This document shows positions 52,521 through 62,928 of a stretch of DNA of 64,000 nt, in pieces. The DNA comes from Janthinobacterium agaricidamnosum NBRC 102515 = DSM 9628 (GTDB lineage: Bacteria; Pseudomonadota; Gammaproteobacteria; Burkholderiales; Burkholderiaceae_D), in the NCBI RefSeq assembly GCF_000723165.1, contig NZ_HG322949.1, forward strand, positions 1,850,885 to 1,914,884, in the 5' to 3' direction. The notes below the pieces were generated by a model. That model made no database searches. It saw nothing but the letters and a program-made list of their open reading frames with translations, and was not told the origin of the DNA. The number at the start of each line of letters is the position of its first letter. The stretch's first letter is position 1. The position numbers were made by a program, and so were the translations under genes.

Positions 52521-55500
52521 AACGGGACGATCAACAAGGTCAACAGATAGCGCGGCGCTTTGCCGCGCTGGCGCCGGAAGCGCGCCGCGCCTTCCTGGCC
52601 AGGCTCGCGGCGATGGGGCTCAATTTCGCCGAGCTGCCGATCGTCGCAGCCGATCCGCAGCAGCGCACCGACGCGCCGCTGTCGCCGGCGCAGCACGGCA
52701 TGTGGCTGACCTGGCAACTGGATCCGGACAGCGCCGCCTACAGCATGCCCGGCCTGCTGCGCCTGCGCGGCCGGCTCGACCGCGCCGCGCTGCAAGCCGG
52801 CCTGGACCACCTGGTGCTGCGCCACGAAGCGCTGCGCACGCAGTACCGCGCGCTGCCGGGCCAGCCGCCGCTGCAAGTGGTGCTGGACGCCGCGCCCTTG
52901 CCGCTGGCGCTGCACGACCTGCGCGACTTGCCGCCGGCCGAGGCGCAGGGCGCGGCCAGCCGCCTGGCGACGCGGTTCGCCGCCGCGCCGTTCCAGCTCG
53001 ACCGCGAGGCGCCGTTCCGCGCCGCGCTGATACAACTGGCCGAAGACGAGCATGCGCTGGCGCTGGCGGTGCACCATATCGCCGCCGACGGCTGGTCGCT
53101 GCAAATCCTGGTCGGCGAGCTGCTGCAGCTGTACCAGGGCTACGCCGCCGGCGCCGCGCCGGCATTGGCGCCGCTGCCGATCCAGTTCGCCGACTATGCG
53201 CGCTGGCAGCGCAACTGGCTGGACGCGGGCGAACGCGAGCGCCAGCTGGCGTATTGGCGCACGCAGCTGGACCACAGTGGCGACGACGGCGACGCGGTGC
53301 TGGCCCTGCCGTTCGACCGGCCGCGCGGCGCGCTGGCCGGCGGCGAAGGGCGCCACCGCTTCAGCTTCGCGCCGGCCGCCGCGACCGGCCTGCGGCAACT
53401 GGCGCGCGAGCACGGCGCCACGCTGTACATGGTGATGCTGGCGCTGTTCAAGCTGACGCTGTACCGCATGACAGGGCAGCACGACTTGCGGGTCGCCGCG
53501 CCGGTGGCCAACCGCCAGCGCGCCGAAACCCACGGCCTGGTCGGCTACCTGACCAACCTGCAGGTGCTGCGCAGCCGGCTCGACAGCGGCGCCGGTTTCA
53601 CGGCCCTGCTGGCCCAGGTGCGCGAGGCGGTGCTGGGCGGCCAGGCGCACCAGGACTTGCCGTTCGACTCGCTGGTCGAGGCGCTGGCGCCGCAACGCCA
53701 GCCCGGCGTGCATCCGCTGGTGCAAGTCAAGTGCACCGAACAAAGCGCCTTGCCGCTGGCCCGGGTGGTGGCCGGCCTGGCGCTGGAACTGGAAGAATTG
53801 TCCGGCGGCGCCGCCCACTTCGACCTCGGCTTCGATTTCATCGACGACGGCGAGACCATCGAAGGCGTGCTGGCCTATCCGGATGCGCTGTTCGATCTGC
53901 TCACCATGCAGCGCTGGGCCGGGCAGTTGCAGGCCTGCGCCGTGCAGGTCGCGCTGCAGCCGCGCCGCGCGCTGCGCGAACTGGCGCCGCCGGACGCCGA
54001 ACCGCTGGCGCTGCTCGACGGCGCTGCCACGTCGTTCGAGCATGCCGACGTGCTGGCCTTGTGGGCCAGCCAGGTGCGGGCCGCGCCGCACGCCGGCGCC
54101 GTGCGTTTCGAAGACGCCGAATACAGTTACGCCGAACTCGACGCCGAATCCGACCGCTTGGCCGGCTTGCTGGCCGCCGCCGGCGCCGGCCCGGAAAGCC
54201 GGGTCGCGCTGCACGCGCCGCGCGGCTGCGAATTCGTGCTCGGCTTGCTGGCCGTGCTCAAGAGCGGCGCCGCCTATGTGCCGCTGGATCCGCAATTGCC
54301 GGCCGAGCGGCTGGCCTTCCAGCTGGCCGACAGCGGCGCGCGCCTGTTGCTGAGCGCCGCCGCGCCGGCCTGGAGCGGTACGCTGCCGTGTCTGCCGCTC
54401 GGCTTCGGCGGCGCCCCTGCTGCCGCAGATCTCACGGCGCCAAGGATCGCCCCGCATCCGCAGCAGGCGGCGTACCTGATCTACACGTCCGGCTCGACCG
54501 GCCAGCCGAAGGGCGTGGTGGTGACCCACGGCGCGCTGGCCAACTATGTGCAGGCGGTGCTGGCGCGGCTGCAACTGCCGCCGCAGGCGAGCAGCATGGC
54601 GATGGTGTCCACCGTGGCGGCCGACCTGGGCCACACCACGCTGTTCGGCGCGCTGTGCTCGGGCCGGCTGCTGCACCTGATCTCGGCCGAACGCGCCTTC
54701 GACCCGGACCGCTTCGCCGACTACATGCGGCGCCACGCGGTCGACGTGCTGAAGATCGTGCCTGGCCACATGCAGGCGCTGCTACAGGCGGCGCAGGCCG
54801 CCGACGCATTGCCGCGCCACACGCTGGTGATCGGCGGCGAGAGCGCCAGCCAGGCGCTGCTGGACCGGATCCGGGCGCTGCGGCCGGCGTGCCGGGTGGT
54901 CAACCATTACGGCCCGACCGAAACCACGGTCGGCCTGCTGACCCATGCCGCCACGGCGCACCAGGCGGCGCCGCTGCCGGCCGGCCGGCCGCTGGCCAAC
55001 GCCGGCGCCTGCATCATGGATGCCGACCTGAACCTGGCGCCGGTCGGCGTGTCCGGCGAGCTGTACCTGGGCGGCGCCGGTCTGGCGCGCGGCTACCAGG
55101 GCCGCGCCGGCATGACCGCCGAACGCTTCGTGCCGCACCCGCTGCTGGCCGGCCAGCGGCTGTACCGCAGCGGCGACCGCGCGCGCCTGCTGGCGGACGG
55201 CGCGATTGAATTCCTCGGCCGCGCCGACGACCAGGTCAAGATACGCGGCTACCGCGTCGAGCCGCGCGAAGTCGCGGCGGCGCTGCTGGCGCTGGACGGC
55301 GTGGCGGCGGCCGAGGTGCTCGCCGCGCCGGATAGCGAACAGCGCTTGCGGCTGCTGGCCTATGTGGTGTGCGCGGACCGCGACGGCGCGGCGCTGGCGC
55401 GCCAGCTGGCGGCGACGCTGCCGGATTACATGGTGCCGGCCGCCATCGTCGTCATGCAGCAATTGCCGCTGACCGCGAATGGCAAGGTCGACCGCAAACG

Positions 55501-58500
55501 GTTGCCGGCGCCGGAGCAGCCGCAGGGCGGATCGGCCGGCGGCGCGGCGCCGCAGGGCGAGGTAGAGCAAAAACTGGCGGCCATCTGGGCCGAGGTGCTG
55601 AAAGTCGGGCAAGTCGGCCGCGACGACAATTTCTTTGCGCTGGGCGGCGATTCGATCCTGACGCTGCAGATCGTGGCGCGCGCGCGCAAGGCCGGCATCC
55701 GCTTTTCGCCGCGCCACCTGATGGAAAAACAGACGGTGGCGGCGCTGGCGGCGCTGGCCCAGCCGGCCGCGCCGGCCGCTGTTGCCGCGCCAGCGCCATC
55801 CGACACTTCCTCCGCGACGGCGGCCTTCGCGTTGACGCCGGTGCAGCGCTGGTTCTTCGAGCAGCCGATGGCGGCGCGCCATCACTGGAATCAATCGGTG
55901 CTGCTGGAACTCGATGCGCCGCCCGACGGCAGGCTGATGCAGCAAGCGCTGTGGCGCCTGGCCGAACGGCATGGCGCGCTGCGGCTGCGCTTCGGACAGC
56001 ACGACGGCGCATGGATGCAGCGCGAGGACACTGCCGCGCCGCTGCCCAATTACACGCATATCAATCTGGGCCACGAAGCCGATGCCGGCGCCGCCATCGC
56101 ACGCGAATCGGGCGTGCTGCACGCGGCGCTGGACCTGCAGCACGGTCCGCTGCTGCGCGCCGCCTGGCTCGACATCGGCGCCGCGGGCGCCGCCGCGGGC
56201 CGGCTGCTGCTGGTCTGCCATCACCTGGTGGTGGACGCGGTATCGTGGCGTTTGCTGCTGGAAGACTTGCAGGCTATTTACCACGACCTGCTGGCCGGCA
56301 GGCCGCCGCAGGCGGCGCCGGACGGCGCCAGTTTCGCCGACTGGTCGCGCGCGCTGCAACAGCACGCGGCCACGCCCGGCGTGCAGGCGCAACTGGCGTA
56401 TTGGCAAGCCCAAAGCGCGCCGCCGCTGCCGGCCGACCACGCGCTTGGGACCGACACCGAGGGGGCGGCACGCACCATCCATCTGGCGCTGGACCGCGCG
56501 TCCAGCGCACAGCTGCTGGGCGGCGCGTGCGGCGCTTACCGCAACCGGCCGGAAGAATTGATGCTGGCCGCGCTGGCCCATACCCTGTGCCGGTGGTCCG
56601 GCAATGGCAGCGTGCTGGTCGAGCTGGAAGGCCACGGCCGCGAGGATTTCGACGGCGCGCCGGACCCCAGCCGCACCGCGGGCTGGTTCACCAGCCTGTA
56701 TCCGGTACGGCTGGTCCCGGCCGCCGGCGACGACATCGCCGGCGACATTGTCGGCATCAAGGAACAGCTGCGCCAGGTGCCGGGCAAGGGACTCGGCTAC
56801 GGCCTGCTGCGCTATCTGGGCGGGCACGGCGCCGAACTGGCGCGGCTGCCGGCGCCGCAACTGACCTTCAATTACCTGGGCAAGGTCGAGCGCCAGGCCG
56901 GCGCCGGCTGGACGCTGGCCGATGACGCCGGCGGCCAGTCGCGCGCGCCGGACAGCCCGCGCCGCTGCTGCTTCGACCTGACGCTGATGGTGCGCGACGG
57001 CTGCCTGCTGCTGGACTGGACCTACAGCGCCAACCGGCACGCGGCGGCCACCGTCGAGGCGCTGGCGCATGCCTTTGTCGAGCGGCTGCGGCAGGTGCTC
57101 GCGCATGGCGCCGATCCGCTGCAAGGCCGGCTGACGCCGTCCGACGTGCCGCTGTGCGGCCTGGACCAGGCCGCGCTGGATGCGCTGGCATTGCCGGCGC
57201 GCCGCATCGAAGACATGTATCCGCTGTCGCCGATGCAGGCCGGCATGCTGTTCCACAGCCAGTACCAGCCGGAGCCGGGCGGCGCGGCCTATGTCAACCA
57301 GTTGAGCGTCGATATCGGCGGCCTGCGGGTGGCGCCGTTCGCCGCCGCGTGGCGCGCGGCGATCGCCCGCCACGCGGTGTTGCGCAGCGCTTTTGTGAGC
57401 AGCGCCGCAGCGCCGCTGCAGTGGGTGGCGCGCGACGTCGATCTGCCGCTGCGGGAAATCGATCTGCGCGGCCAGGCCGGCGCTGCCGCCGAGGCGGACC
57501 GGCTGGCGCGGGCCGAACTGGAGCGCGGCTTCGATCTGGCCAGCGCGCCGCTGATGCGGCTGCTGTTGCTGCGCCTGGACGGCGCAGCGGATGGAATCTC
57601 GGCCGCCGCCCCGCTGTATCGGCTGGTCTGGACTTGCCACCATCTGCTGCTGGACGGCTGGAGCAGCAGCAGCTTGCTGGCCGAGGTGCTGCGCGAGTAT
57701 GCCGGGGAAACGGTCAGCGCGCCGGCCGGCCGCTACCGCGACCATATCGCGTGGCTGCAGGCGCAGGACCGGCCGGCGGCCGAAACCTGGTGGCGCGGCC
57801 AGCTGGCCCGCATCGAACAGCCGACCCGGCTGGCCGACGTGCTGGCGGCCCCCGCGTTGCAGTCACCCGCCTTGCCGGCGACCGCCGGCGCGCAGCTGTT
57901 CGGCGGCCATCAGCAGGTGCTGGACGGCGCCGTCACCGCGCGCCTGCTGGCCACCGCGCGGCGCGAACGCATCACCTTGAATACGCTGGTGCAGGGCGCC
58001 TGGATCCTGCTGCTGCAGCGCTACACCGGGCAAGCGGCGGTGACCGTCGGCGTGACGACGGCGGGCCGGCCGGCCGAACTGGCCGGCGCCGAACAAGTGC
58101 TGGGCCTGTTCATCAATACGCTGCCGCTGACGGCGGCGCCGTCGCCCGGCGCCGCCGCCGGCGACTGGCTGCGCGCGCTGCAAGCCGATAACCTGGCCAT
58201 GCGCGAACATGAACACACGCCGCTGGTGGAGCTGCAGCGCTGGGCCGGCCATGGCGGCCAGGCGCTGTTCGACACGCTGATCGTGTTCGAGAATTTCCCG
58301 ATGGACCAGGCGCTGCTGGCGGCCGCGCCCGGCGGGCTGCGCTTCGGCGCCATCGGCGGCCGTGACGACACCCATTATCCGCTGACCATCACCGCCGTGC
58401 TGGCCGGCGGCGTGGACCCGGCGCTGCGCCTGCATTACAGCTACGACGCGGCACGTTTTTCGGCGCCGCAAGTGGCGGCCATCGCGGCCCAGGCCGAACG

Positions 58501-61500
58501 CTTGCTGGCCGCATTGGCCGATACGCCGCAACTGCCGTGCGGCGCGCTGCCGCTGCTGGCGTCCGACGCCGAGACGGCATTGCTGGCCGCGGGCGACAAT
58601 CCGCGGCGCTATCCGGCCGATCAGGCGGTGCACCGGCTGATCGAACGCCAGGCCGCATTGCGGCCGGACGCGCCGGCGCTGGCGCACGACGGCGTCACGC
58701 TCAGCCACGCCGAGTTGAACCGGCGCGCCAACCGCCTGGCGCGGCAGTTGTCCGCGCTCGGCGTCGGCCCGGAGCGGCGCGTCGGCGTGGCGCTGGAACG
58801 CTCGATCGAGATGGTGGTGGCGGTGCTGGCGATCCTGAAGGCCGGCGGCGCCTACGTGCCGCTCGATCCCGCTTATCCGGCCGAGCGGCTGGCCGCGATG
58901 ATGGACGACAGCGGCGTCATGCTGATGCTGGCCCAGTCCGGCATCGCCGCCACGCTGCCGCGCCGGCCGGGACTGGCGCTGCTGGAGGTCGTTGCCGAAA
59001 CCGGTACGGACGCGGCGCCGCCCGAACTGCAGTCGAACCTGGATTTGAACCTGGACCTGCCGGTGCATCCCGACTCGCTGGTCTACCTGATCTATACCTC
59101 CGGCTCGACCGGCAAGCCGAAGGGCATCGGCGTCGCGCACCGCGCGCTGGCCGAGCATGCCCAGGTCGCGGTCGGCTATTTCGGCCTGACGCCGGCCGAC
59201 CGCATGCTGCTGTTCTCGACCATCAATTTCGACGGCTTCGTCGAACAGCTGTTCCCGCCGCTGGTCGCCGGCGCCGCCGTGGTGCTGCGCGGGCCGGCGT
59301 TGTGGGACAGCGACACGTTTTACCGGACCACGCTGGAGCAAGGCATCACCATCGCCGACCTGAGCACCGCCTACTGGAATATGCTGGTGCAGGACTTTGC
59401 GCGGCATGGCGTGCGCGACTATGGCGCGCTGCGCCAGGTGCAAGCGACCGGCGAGGCGATGCCGCCGGAAGCGCTGCAGGCATGGCGGGCGGCCGGACTG
59501 GGCCATGTCAAGCTGCTGAACACCTATGGGCCGACCGAGGCGATCGTTACCGCCACCGCCTACGATTGCGCGCCGTATGTGTCGGGCGGCTTGCCGCTGC
59601 CGGCGCAGATGCCGATCGGCCAGCCGCTGGCGGGCCGCCGCGCCTATGTGCTGGACGCCGAATTGCGGCTGGCGCCGCCCGGCGTGCCCGGCGAATTGTG
59701 CCTCGGCGGCGAACTGCTGGCGCGCGCCTATGCCGGCCGAGCGGGACTGTCGGCCGAGCGCTTTATCGCCGATCCGTACGGCCCGGCCGGCGCGCGGCTG
59801 TACCGCACCGGCGACCTGGTGCGCTGGTCCGCCGACGGCCGGCTGGAATACCTGGGGCGCTTCGACCACCAGGTCAAGATCCGCGGCTTCCGCATCGAGC
59901 TGGGCGAGATCGAGGCGCAGCTGATGGCGCGCCCCGGCGTGCGCGAAGCCGTGGCGCTGGCGCTGTCCGGCGGCCGGCTGGCCGCCTACGTGACCGGCGA
60001 GAACCTCGACGGCGCCGCGCTGCGCCAGGGCTTGGCCGGCCTGCTGCCCGACTACATGGTGCCGGCCGTGGTGGTGGTGCTGGCGGCGCTGCCGCTGACG
60101 CCGGGCGGCAAGATCGACCGCAAGGCGCTGCCGGCGCCGGATTTCGGCGCCGCCGTCGAGCAGCCGCTGGACGGCGCGGCCGAACAGGCGCTGGGCGGAC
60201 TGTGGCGCGAGCTGCTGGGGCTGGAGCGGGTCGGCCGCGACAGCCACTTTTTCGAGTCCGGCGGCCATTCGCTGCTGGCGATACAACTGTGTTCCCGGGT
60301 CCGTTCGGCGCTGCGCGCCGAGTTGCCGCTGCGCGCGGTATTCGCCCATCCGCGCCTGGCCGACATGGCGGCGCACATCGTGACCGCCGTCAGTCACGAA
60401 GCCGCTGCGCTGCTGCCGGTGGCCCGGCGCGCGGCGATGCCGCTGTCGCCGGTGCAGCACCGCCTGTGGCTGGTCGACCGGCTGGCGTCGCCGGCGCAGC
60501 GCAGCGCGTACAACATCGCCGCCGCGCTGCGCCTGAGCGGCGCGCTCGACCCGCAGCGGCTGCAGTGCGCGTTGAACGCGCTGGTGCGACGCCACGAAGT
60601 GCTGCGCACCAGCTACCCGCACAGCGAGGACGGCGATCCGTATGCCGCCATCGCCGCCGTGCTGGAATTGCCGCTGCCGCTGCTGGACCTGTCGGCGCAG
60701 CCGCCAGCGCAAGCCCGGCGCAGCGTCGCCGGGCTGCTGGCCGAGCAGCGCCGCCAGCCGTTCGAACTGGAGCATGGCCCGCTGCTGCGCATGGCCTTGC
60801 TGCGTCTGGATCCGCGGCAGCATGTGCTGCTGCTGTGCGTGCACCACATGGTGTTCGACGGCTGGTCGGAGGCGGTGTTCCTGCGCGAACTGGCGGCCTG
60901 CTACCAGGGCGCCGAAGCCGGCCTGCCGGCCTTGCCGGTGCAATACGCCGATTATGCGGCCTGGCACGCGGCCAAGTTCGAGGGGCCGGCCGGTGCCGCC
61001 TCGGCCGCGTTCTGGCGTGATTACCTGGCCGGCGCGCCGGCCTTGTCGACCCTGCCTGGCGACGGTCGGCCGTCCGCATCCGGACCGGTCGCGGCGGTAC
61101 GCAGCGCGCTGGCGCCGCTGACGCTGACGGCCGACGCCGCGCTGCGCCTGGAACAGCTGGGCCGGTCTCACGGCGCCACCTTGTTCATGGTGCTGCTGGC
61201 CGCGTTCCTGCAAGTGCTGCACCGCGAGTCGGGACAGGACGACCTGGTGGTCGGCACCGATACCGCCGGCCGCGACCGCACCGAGCTGGAAGGCTTGATC
61301 GGCTTCTTCGTCAACGTGGTGCCGCTGCGCTCGCGCCGGGATGCCGCGCAGCAGGACGATTTCGGCGCCTGGCTGGAGCGCGTGCGCGACAGCGTGCTGC
61401 GGGCCTTCGAGCACGGCGACCTGCCGTTCGACCAGATCGTCGATGCGGCCGGCGCCGGCGCGGCCAGGGAACGCGGCCGCCATCCGCTGCTGCAAACGCT

Positions 61501-62926
61501 GTTCGTGCTGCAAAACGTGCCGGCCGGCCGGGCCGATATCGATGGCCTGGCGATCGAATTGCTGCCGGACCAGGGCGCGCCGTCTAAATTCGAGCTGGCC
61601 GTATTCGTCTCACAAGAGCAGGGCAAAGAACAGGACAAAGAGCGGGGCAGCTTGCGCGCCGAATGGATTTATCACGCGGACCGCCACCAGCACGCCACGG
61701 TTGCGCGCGCCGCGCAAGCCTGGCAACGGACATTGGACCAATTGGCCGGCGTGCCGGGCTATGCCCCGGCCGGCCCGGCCGCCATTGAAACAGAGGAGAA
61801 CACCATCATGACAAAACCCGCACCAGCGGCCGGAAAACTGGACCGCCTGAATAAACTGTCCGCGCCGCGCGGCGCCGCCAGGCCGGCGGTGTCGATGTCG
61901 TTCCTGCGGCCCGGCCAGGAATTCCCGGCCGTGATCGAGGCCAGGGACGCCGGCCTGGACGCGGTGGCCTGGGCCCGCGAGCAGCGCGACCTGGTCGAGA
62001 GCATGCTGCTGCGCCACGGCGGCATCCTGTTCCGCGGTTTCGGCCTGCGCACGGCGCAGGAATTCGAAAGCTTCGCCGAAGCCATCGAGCCGCAGCTGCA
62101 CGGCGATTACGGCGACTTGCCGAAGAAGGAAGGCGGCCGCAACATCTACCGCTCGACGCCGTATCCGGAACGCCAGATGATCCTGTTCCACAACGAAAGC
62201 GCGCACCTGGACCAGTGGCCGCGCAAGCAGTGGTTCTTTTGCGAGCTGCCGTCGCCGGTCGGCGGCGCCACGCCGATCGTCGATTGCCGCGAAATGCTGC
62301 GCCGCCTGCCGGCCGAACTGGTGGCGGAATTCGAGCGCAAGCAGCTGCTTTACATTCGCACCTTCAACAACCGCCTCGACGTCAGCTGGCAAGACTTTTT
62401 CAAGACGACCCAGCGCGCCGAGGTCGAAACCCGGCTGCGCCTGGCCGGCATCGACTTCGAGTGGCTGGACAACGACGAGCTGCAGACGCGCACCCGCTGT
62501 CCTGCCGTGATCGCCCATCCGGTCAGCGGCGAGCGCGCCTTCTTCAACCAGGTGCAGCTGCACCACGTCAGTTGCCTGGAGCCGGAACTGCGGGCCGACC
62601 TGCTGACCATGGTCGGTGCGCACCGTTTGCCGCGCCAGGTCTGCTTCGGCGACGGCTCGCCGATTCCCGATGCGACCATGGAACTGATCGGCCGCACCTA
62701 CGAAGAGTGCGCGGTGCGTTTCGATTGGCGCCAGGGCGATGTCATCATGCTCGACAACATGCTGGCCGCGCATGCCCGCGATCCGTTTGAAGGGCCGCGC
62801 AAGATCGTCGTCGCAATGGGCGAGATGGTGCGCCGCGCCGACCTGGAACAGCAGGCCGCGCAGCCGCCGCAACAAGATACGAACCCGGCCGCCAGCAGCG
62901 CGCCGCAACAGACACAGGAAAATTAA
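52517..62926 (+). CDS. NRPS 2: C-A(Asp)-PCP-E-C-A-PCP-C with fused beta-hydroxylase
   Basis: A 3469-residue synthetase. Domains: condensation (about 50-480, HHIAADGWS), adenylation (about 510-1005), carrier (FFALGGDSILTLQ near 1040), epimerase (about 1100-1545, HHLVVDAVSWR and FNYLGK), condensation of the type after an epimerase (about 1560-2000, HHLLLDGWS), adenylation (about 2030-2545), carrier (FFESGGHSLLAI near 2575), condensation (about 2640-3080, HHMVFDGWS) and a TauD/SyrP-type hydroxylase (3098-3460; His3225, Glu3227, His3419). The first adenylation code reads DLTKVGHVGK, the classic Asp code; the second is DGEDVATVTK, the same as NRPS1. It should add D-Asp and then a second copy of the NRPS1 residue. 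A ribosome site and ATG lie at the hydroxylase junction. Confidence 0.92.
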   Translation: MKRDDQQGQQIARRFAALAPEARRAFLARLAAMGLNFAELPIVAADPQQRTDAPLSPAQHGMWLTWQLDPDSAAYSMPGLLRLRGRLDRAALQAGLDHLVLRHEALRTQYRALPGQPPLQVVLDAAPLPLALHDLRDLPPAEAQGAASRLATRFAAAPFQLDREAPFRAALIQLAEDEHALALAVHHIAADGWSLQILVGELLQLYQGYAAGAAPALAPLPIQFADYARWQRNWLDAGERERQLAYWRTQLDHSGDDGDAVLALPFDRPRGALAGGEGRHRFSFAPAAATGLRQLAREHGATLYMVMLALFKLTLYRMTGQHDLRVAAPVANRQRAETHGLVGYLTNLQVLRSRLDSGAGFTALLAQVREAVLGGQAHQDLPFDSLVEALAPQRQPGVHPLVQVKCTEQSALPLARVVAGLALELEELSGGAAHFDLGFDFIDDGETIEGVLAYPDALFDLLTMQRWAGQLQACAVQVALQPRRALRELAPPDAEPLALLDGAATSFEHADVLALWASQVRAAPHAGAVRFEDAEYSYAELDAESDRLAGLLAAAGAGPESRVALHAPRGCEFVLGLLAVLKSGAAYVPLDPQLPAERLAFQLADSGARLLLSAAAPAWSGTLPCLPLGFGGAPAAADLTAPRIAPHPQQAAYLIYTSGSTGQPKGVVVTHGALANYVQAVLARLQLPPQASSMAMVSTVAADLGHTTLFGALCSGRLLHLISAERAFDPDRFADYMRRHAVDVLKIVPGHMQALLQAAQAADALPRHTLVIGGESASQALLDRIRALRPACRVVNHYGPTETTVGLLTHAATAHQAAPLPAGRPLANAGACIMDADLNLAPVGVSGELYLGGAGLARGYQGRAGMTAERFVPHPLLAGQRLYRSGDRARLLADGAIEFLGRADDQVKIRGYRVEPREVAAALLALDGVAAAEVLAAPDSEQRLRLLAYVVCADRDGAALARQLAATLPDYMVPAAIVVMQQLPLTANGKVDRKRLPAPEQPQGGSAGGAAPQGEVEQKLAAIWAEVLKVGQVGRDDNFFALGGDSILTLQIVARARKAGIRFSPRHLMEKQTVAALAALAQPAAPAAVAAPAPSDTSSATAAFALTPVQRWFFEQPMAARHHWNQSVLLELDAPPDGRLMQQALWRLAERHGALRLRFGQHDGAWMQREDTAAPLPNYTHINLGHEADAGAAIARESGVLHAALDLQHGPLLRAAWLDIGAAGAAAGRLLLVCHHLVVDAVSWRLLLEDLQAIYHDLLAGRPPQAAPDGASFADWSRALQQHAATPGVQAQLAYWQAQSAPPLPADHALGTDTEGAARTIHLALDRASSAQLLGGACGAYRNRPEELMLAALAHTLCRWSGNGSVLVELEGHGREDFDGAPDPSRTAGWFTSLYPVRLVPAAGDDIAGDIVGIKEQLRQVPGKGLGYGLLRYLGGHGAELARLPAPQLTFNYLGKVERQAGAGWTLADDAGGQSRAPDSPRRCCFDLTLMVRDGCLLLDWTYSANRHAAATVEALAHAFVERLRQVLAHGADPLQGRLTPSDVPLCGLDQAALDALALPARRIEDMYPLSPMQAGMLFHSQYQPEPGGAAYVNQLSVDIGGLRVAPFAAAWRAAIARHAVLRSAFVSSAAAPLQWVARDVDLPLREIDLRGQAGAAAEADRLARAELERGFDLASAPLMRLLLLRLDGAADGISAAAPLYRLVWTCHHLLLDGWSSSSLLAEVLREYAGETVSAPAGRYRDHIAWLQAQDRPAAETWWRGQLARIEQPTRLADVLAAPALQSPALPATAGAQLFGGHQQVLDGAVTARLLATARRERITLNTLVQGAWILLLQRYTGQAAVTVGVTTAGRPAELAGAEQVLGLFINTLPLTAAPSPGAAAGDWLRALQADNLAMREHEHTPLVELQRWAGHGGQALFDTLIVFENFPMDQALLAAAPGGLRFGAIGGRDDTHYPLTITAVLAGGVDPALRLHYSYDAARFSAPQVAAIAAQAERLLAALADTPQLPCGALPLLASDAETALLAAGDNPRRYPADQAVHRLIERQAALRPDAPALAHDGVTLSHAELNRRANRLARQLSALGVGPERRVGVALERSIEMVVAVLAILKAGGAYVPLDPAYPAERLAAMMDDSGVMLMLAQSGIAATLPRRPGLALLEVVAETGTDAAPPELQSNLDLNLDLPVHPDSLVYLIYTSGSTGKPKGIGVAHRALAEHAQVAVGYFGLTPADRMLLFSTINFDGFVEQLFPPLVAGAAVVLRGPALWDSDTFYRTTLEQGITIADLSTAYWNMLVQDFARHGVRDYGALRQVQATGEAMPPEALQAWRAAGLGHVKLLNTYGPTEAIVTATAYDCAPYVSGGLPLPAQMPIGQPLAGRRAYVLDAELRLAPPGVPGELCLGGELLARAYAGRAGLSAERFIADPYGPAGARLYRTGDLVRWSADGRLEYLGRFDHQVKIRGFRIELGEIEAQLMARPGVREAVALALSGGRLAAYVTGENLDGAALRQGLAGLLPDYMVPAVVVVLAALPLTPGGKIDRKALPAPDFGAAVEQPLDGAAEQALGGLWRELLGLERVGRDSHFFESGGHSLLAIQLCSRVRSALRAELPLRAVFAHPRLADMAAHIVTAVSHEAAALLPVARRAAMPLSPVQHRLWLVDRLASPAQRSAYNIAAALRLSGALDPQRLQCALNALVRRHEVLRTSYPHSEDGDPYAAIAAVLELPLPLLDLSAQPPAQARRSVAGLLAEQRRQPFELEHGPLLRMALLRLDPRQHVLLLCVHHMVFDGWSEAVFLRELAACYQGAEAGLPALPVQYADYAAWHAAKFEGPAGAASAAFWRDYLAGAPALSTLPGDGRPSASGPVAAVRSALAPLTLTADAALRLEQLGRSHGATLFMVLLAAFLQVLHRESGQDDLVVGTDTAGRDRTELEGLIGFFVNVVPLRSRRDAAQQDDFGAWLERVRDSVLRAFEHGDLPFDQIVDAAGAGAARERGRHPLLQTLFVLQNVPAGRADIDGLAIELLPDQGAPSKFELAVFVSQEQGKEQDKERGSLRAEWIYHADRHQHATVARAAQAWQRTLDQLAGVPGYAPAGPAAIETEENTIMTKPAPAAGKLDRLNKLSAPRGAARPAVSMSFLRPGQEFPAVIEARDAGLDAVAWAREQRDLVESMLLRHGGILFRGFGLRTAQEFESFAEAIEPQLHGDYGDLPKKEGGRNIYRSTPYPERQMILFHNESAHLDQWPRKQWFFCELPSPVGGATPIVDCREMLRRLPAELVAEFERKQLLYIRTFNNRLDVSWQDFFKTTQRAEVETRLRLAGIDFEWLDNDELQTRTRCPAVIAHPVSGERAFFNQVQLHHVSCLEPELRADLLTMVGAHRLPRQVCFGDGSPIPDATMELIGRTYEECAVRFDWRQGDVIMLDNMLAAHARDPFEGPRKIVVAMGEMVRRADLEQQAAQPPQQDTNPAASSAPQQTQEN
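61793..61810 (+). promoter_or_regulatory. Internal ribosome site and ATG before the fused hydroxylase
   Basis: GAGGAG (about 61793-61798) lies 9 bases before an in-frame ATG at 61808, exactly where the linker ends and the hydroxylase domain begins (residue 3098, MTKPAPAAGKL). It looks like the start region of a once separate gene, and could still give a free hydroxylase of 372 residues. Confidence 0.55.
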
Positions 62927-62928
62927 AC

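Noticed and set aside
54782..61513. Two long minus-strand open frames opposite NRPS2
   Set aside because: Same shadow composition; the plus strand holds continuous NRPS domains.
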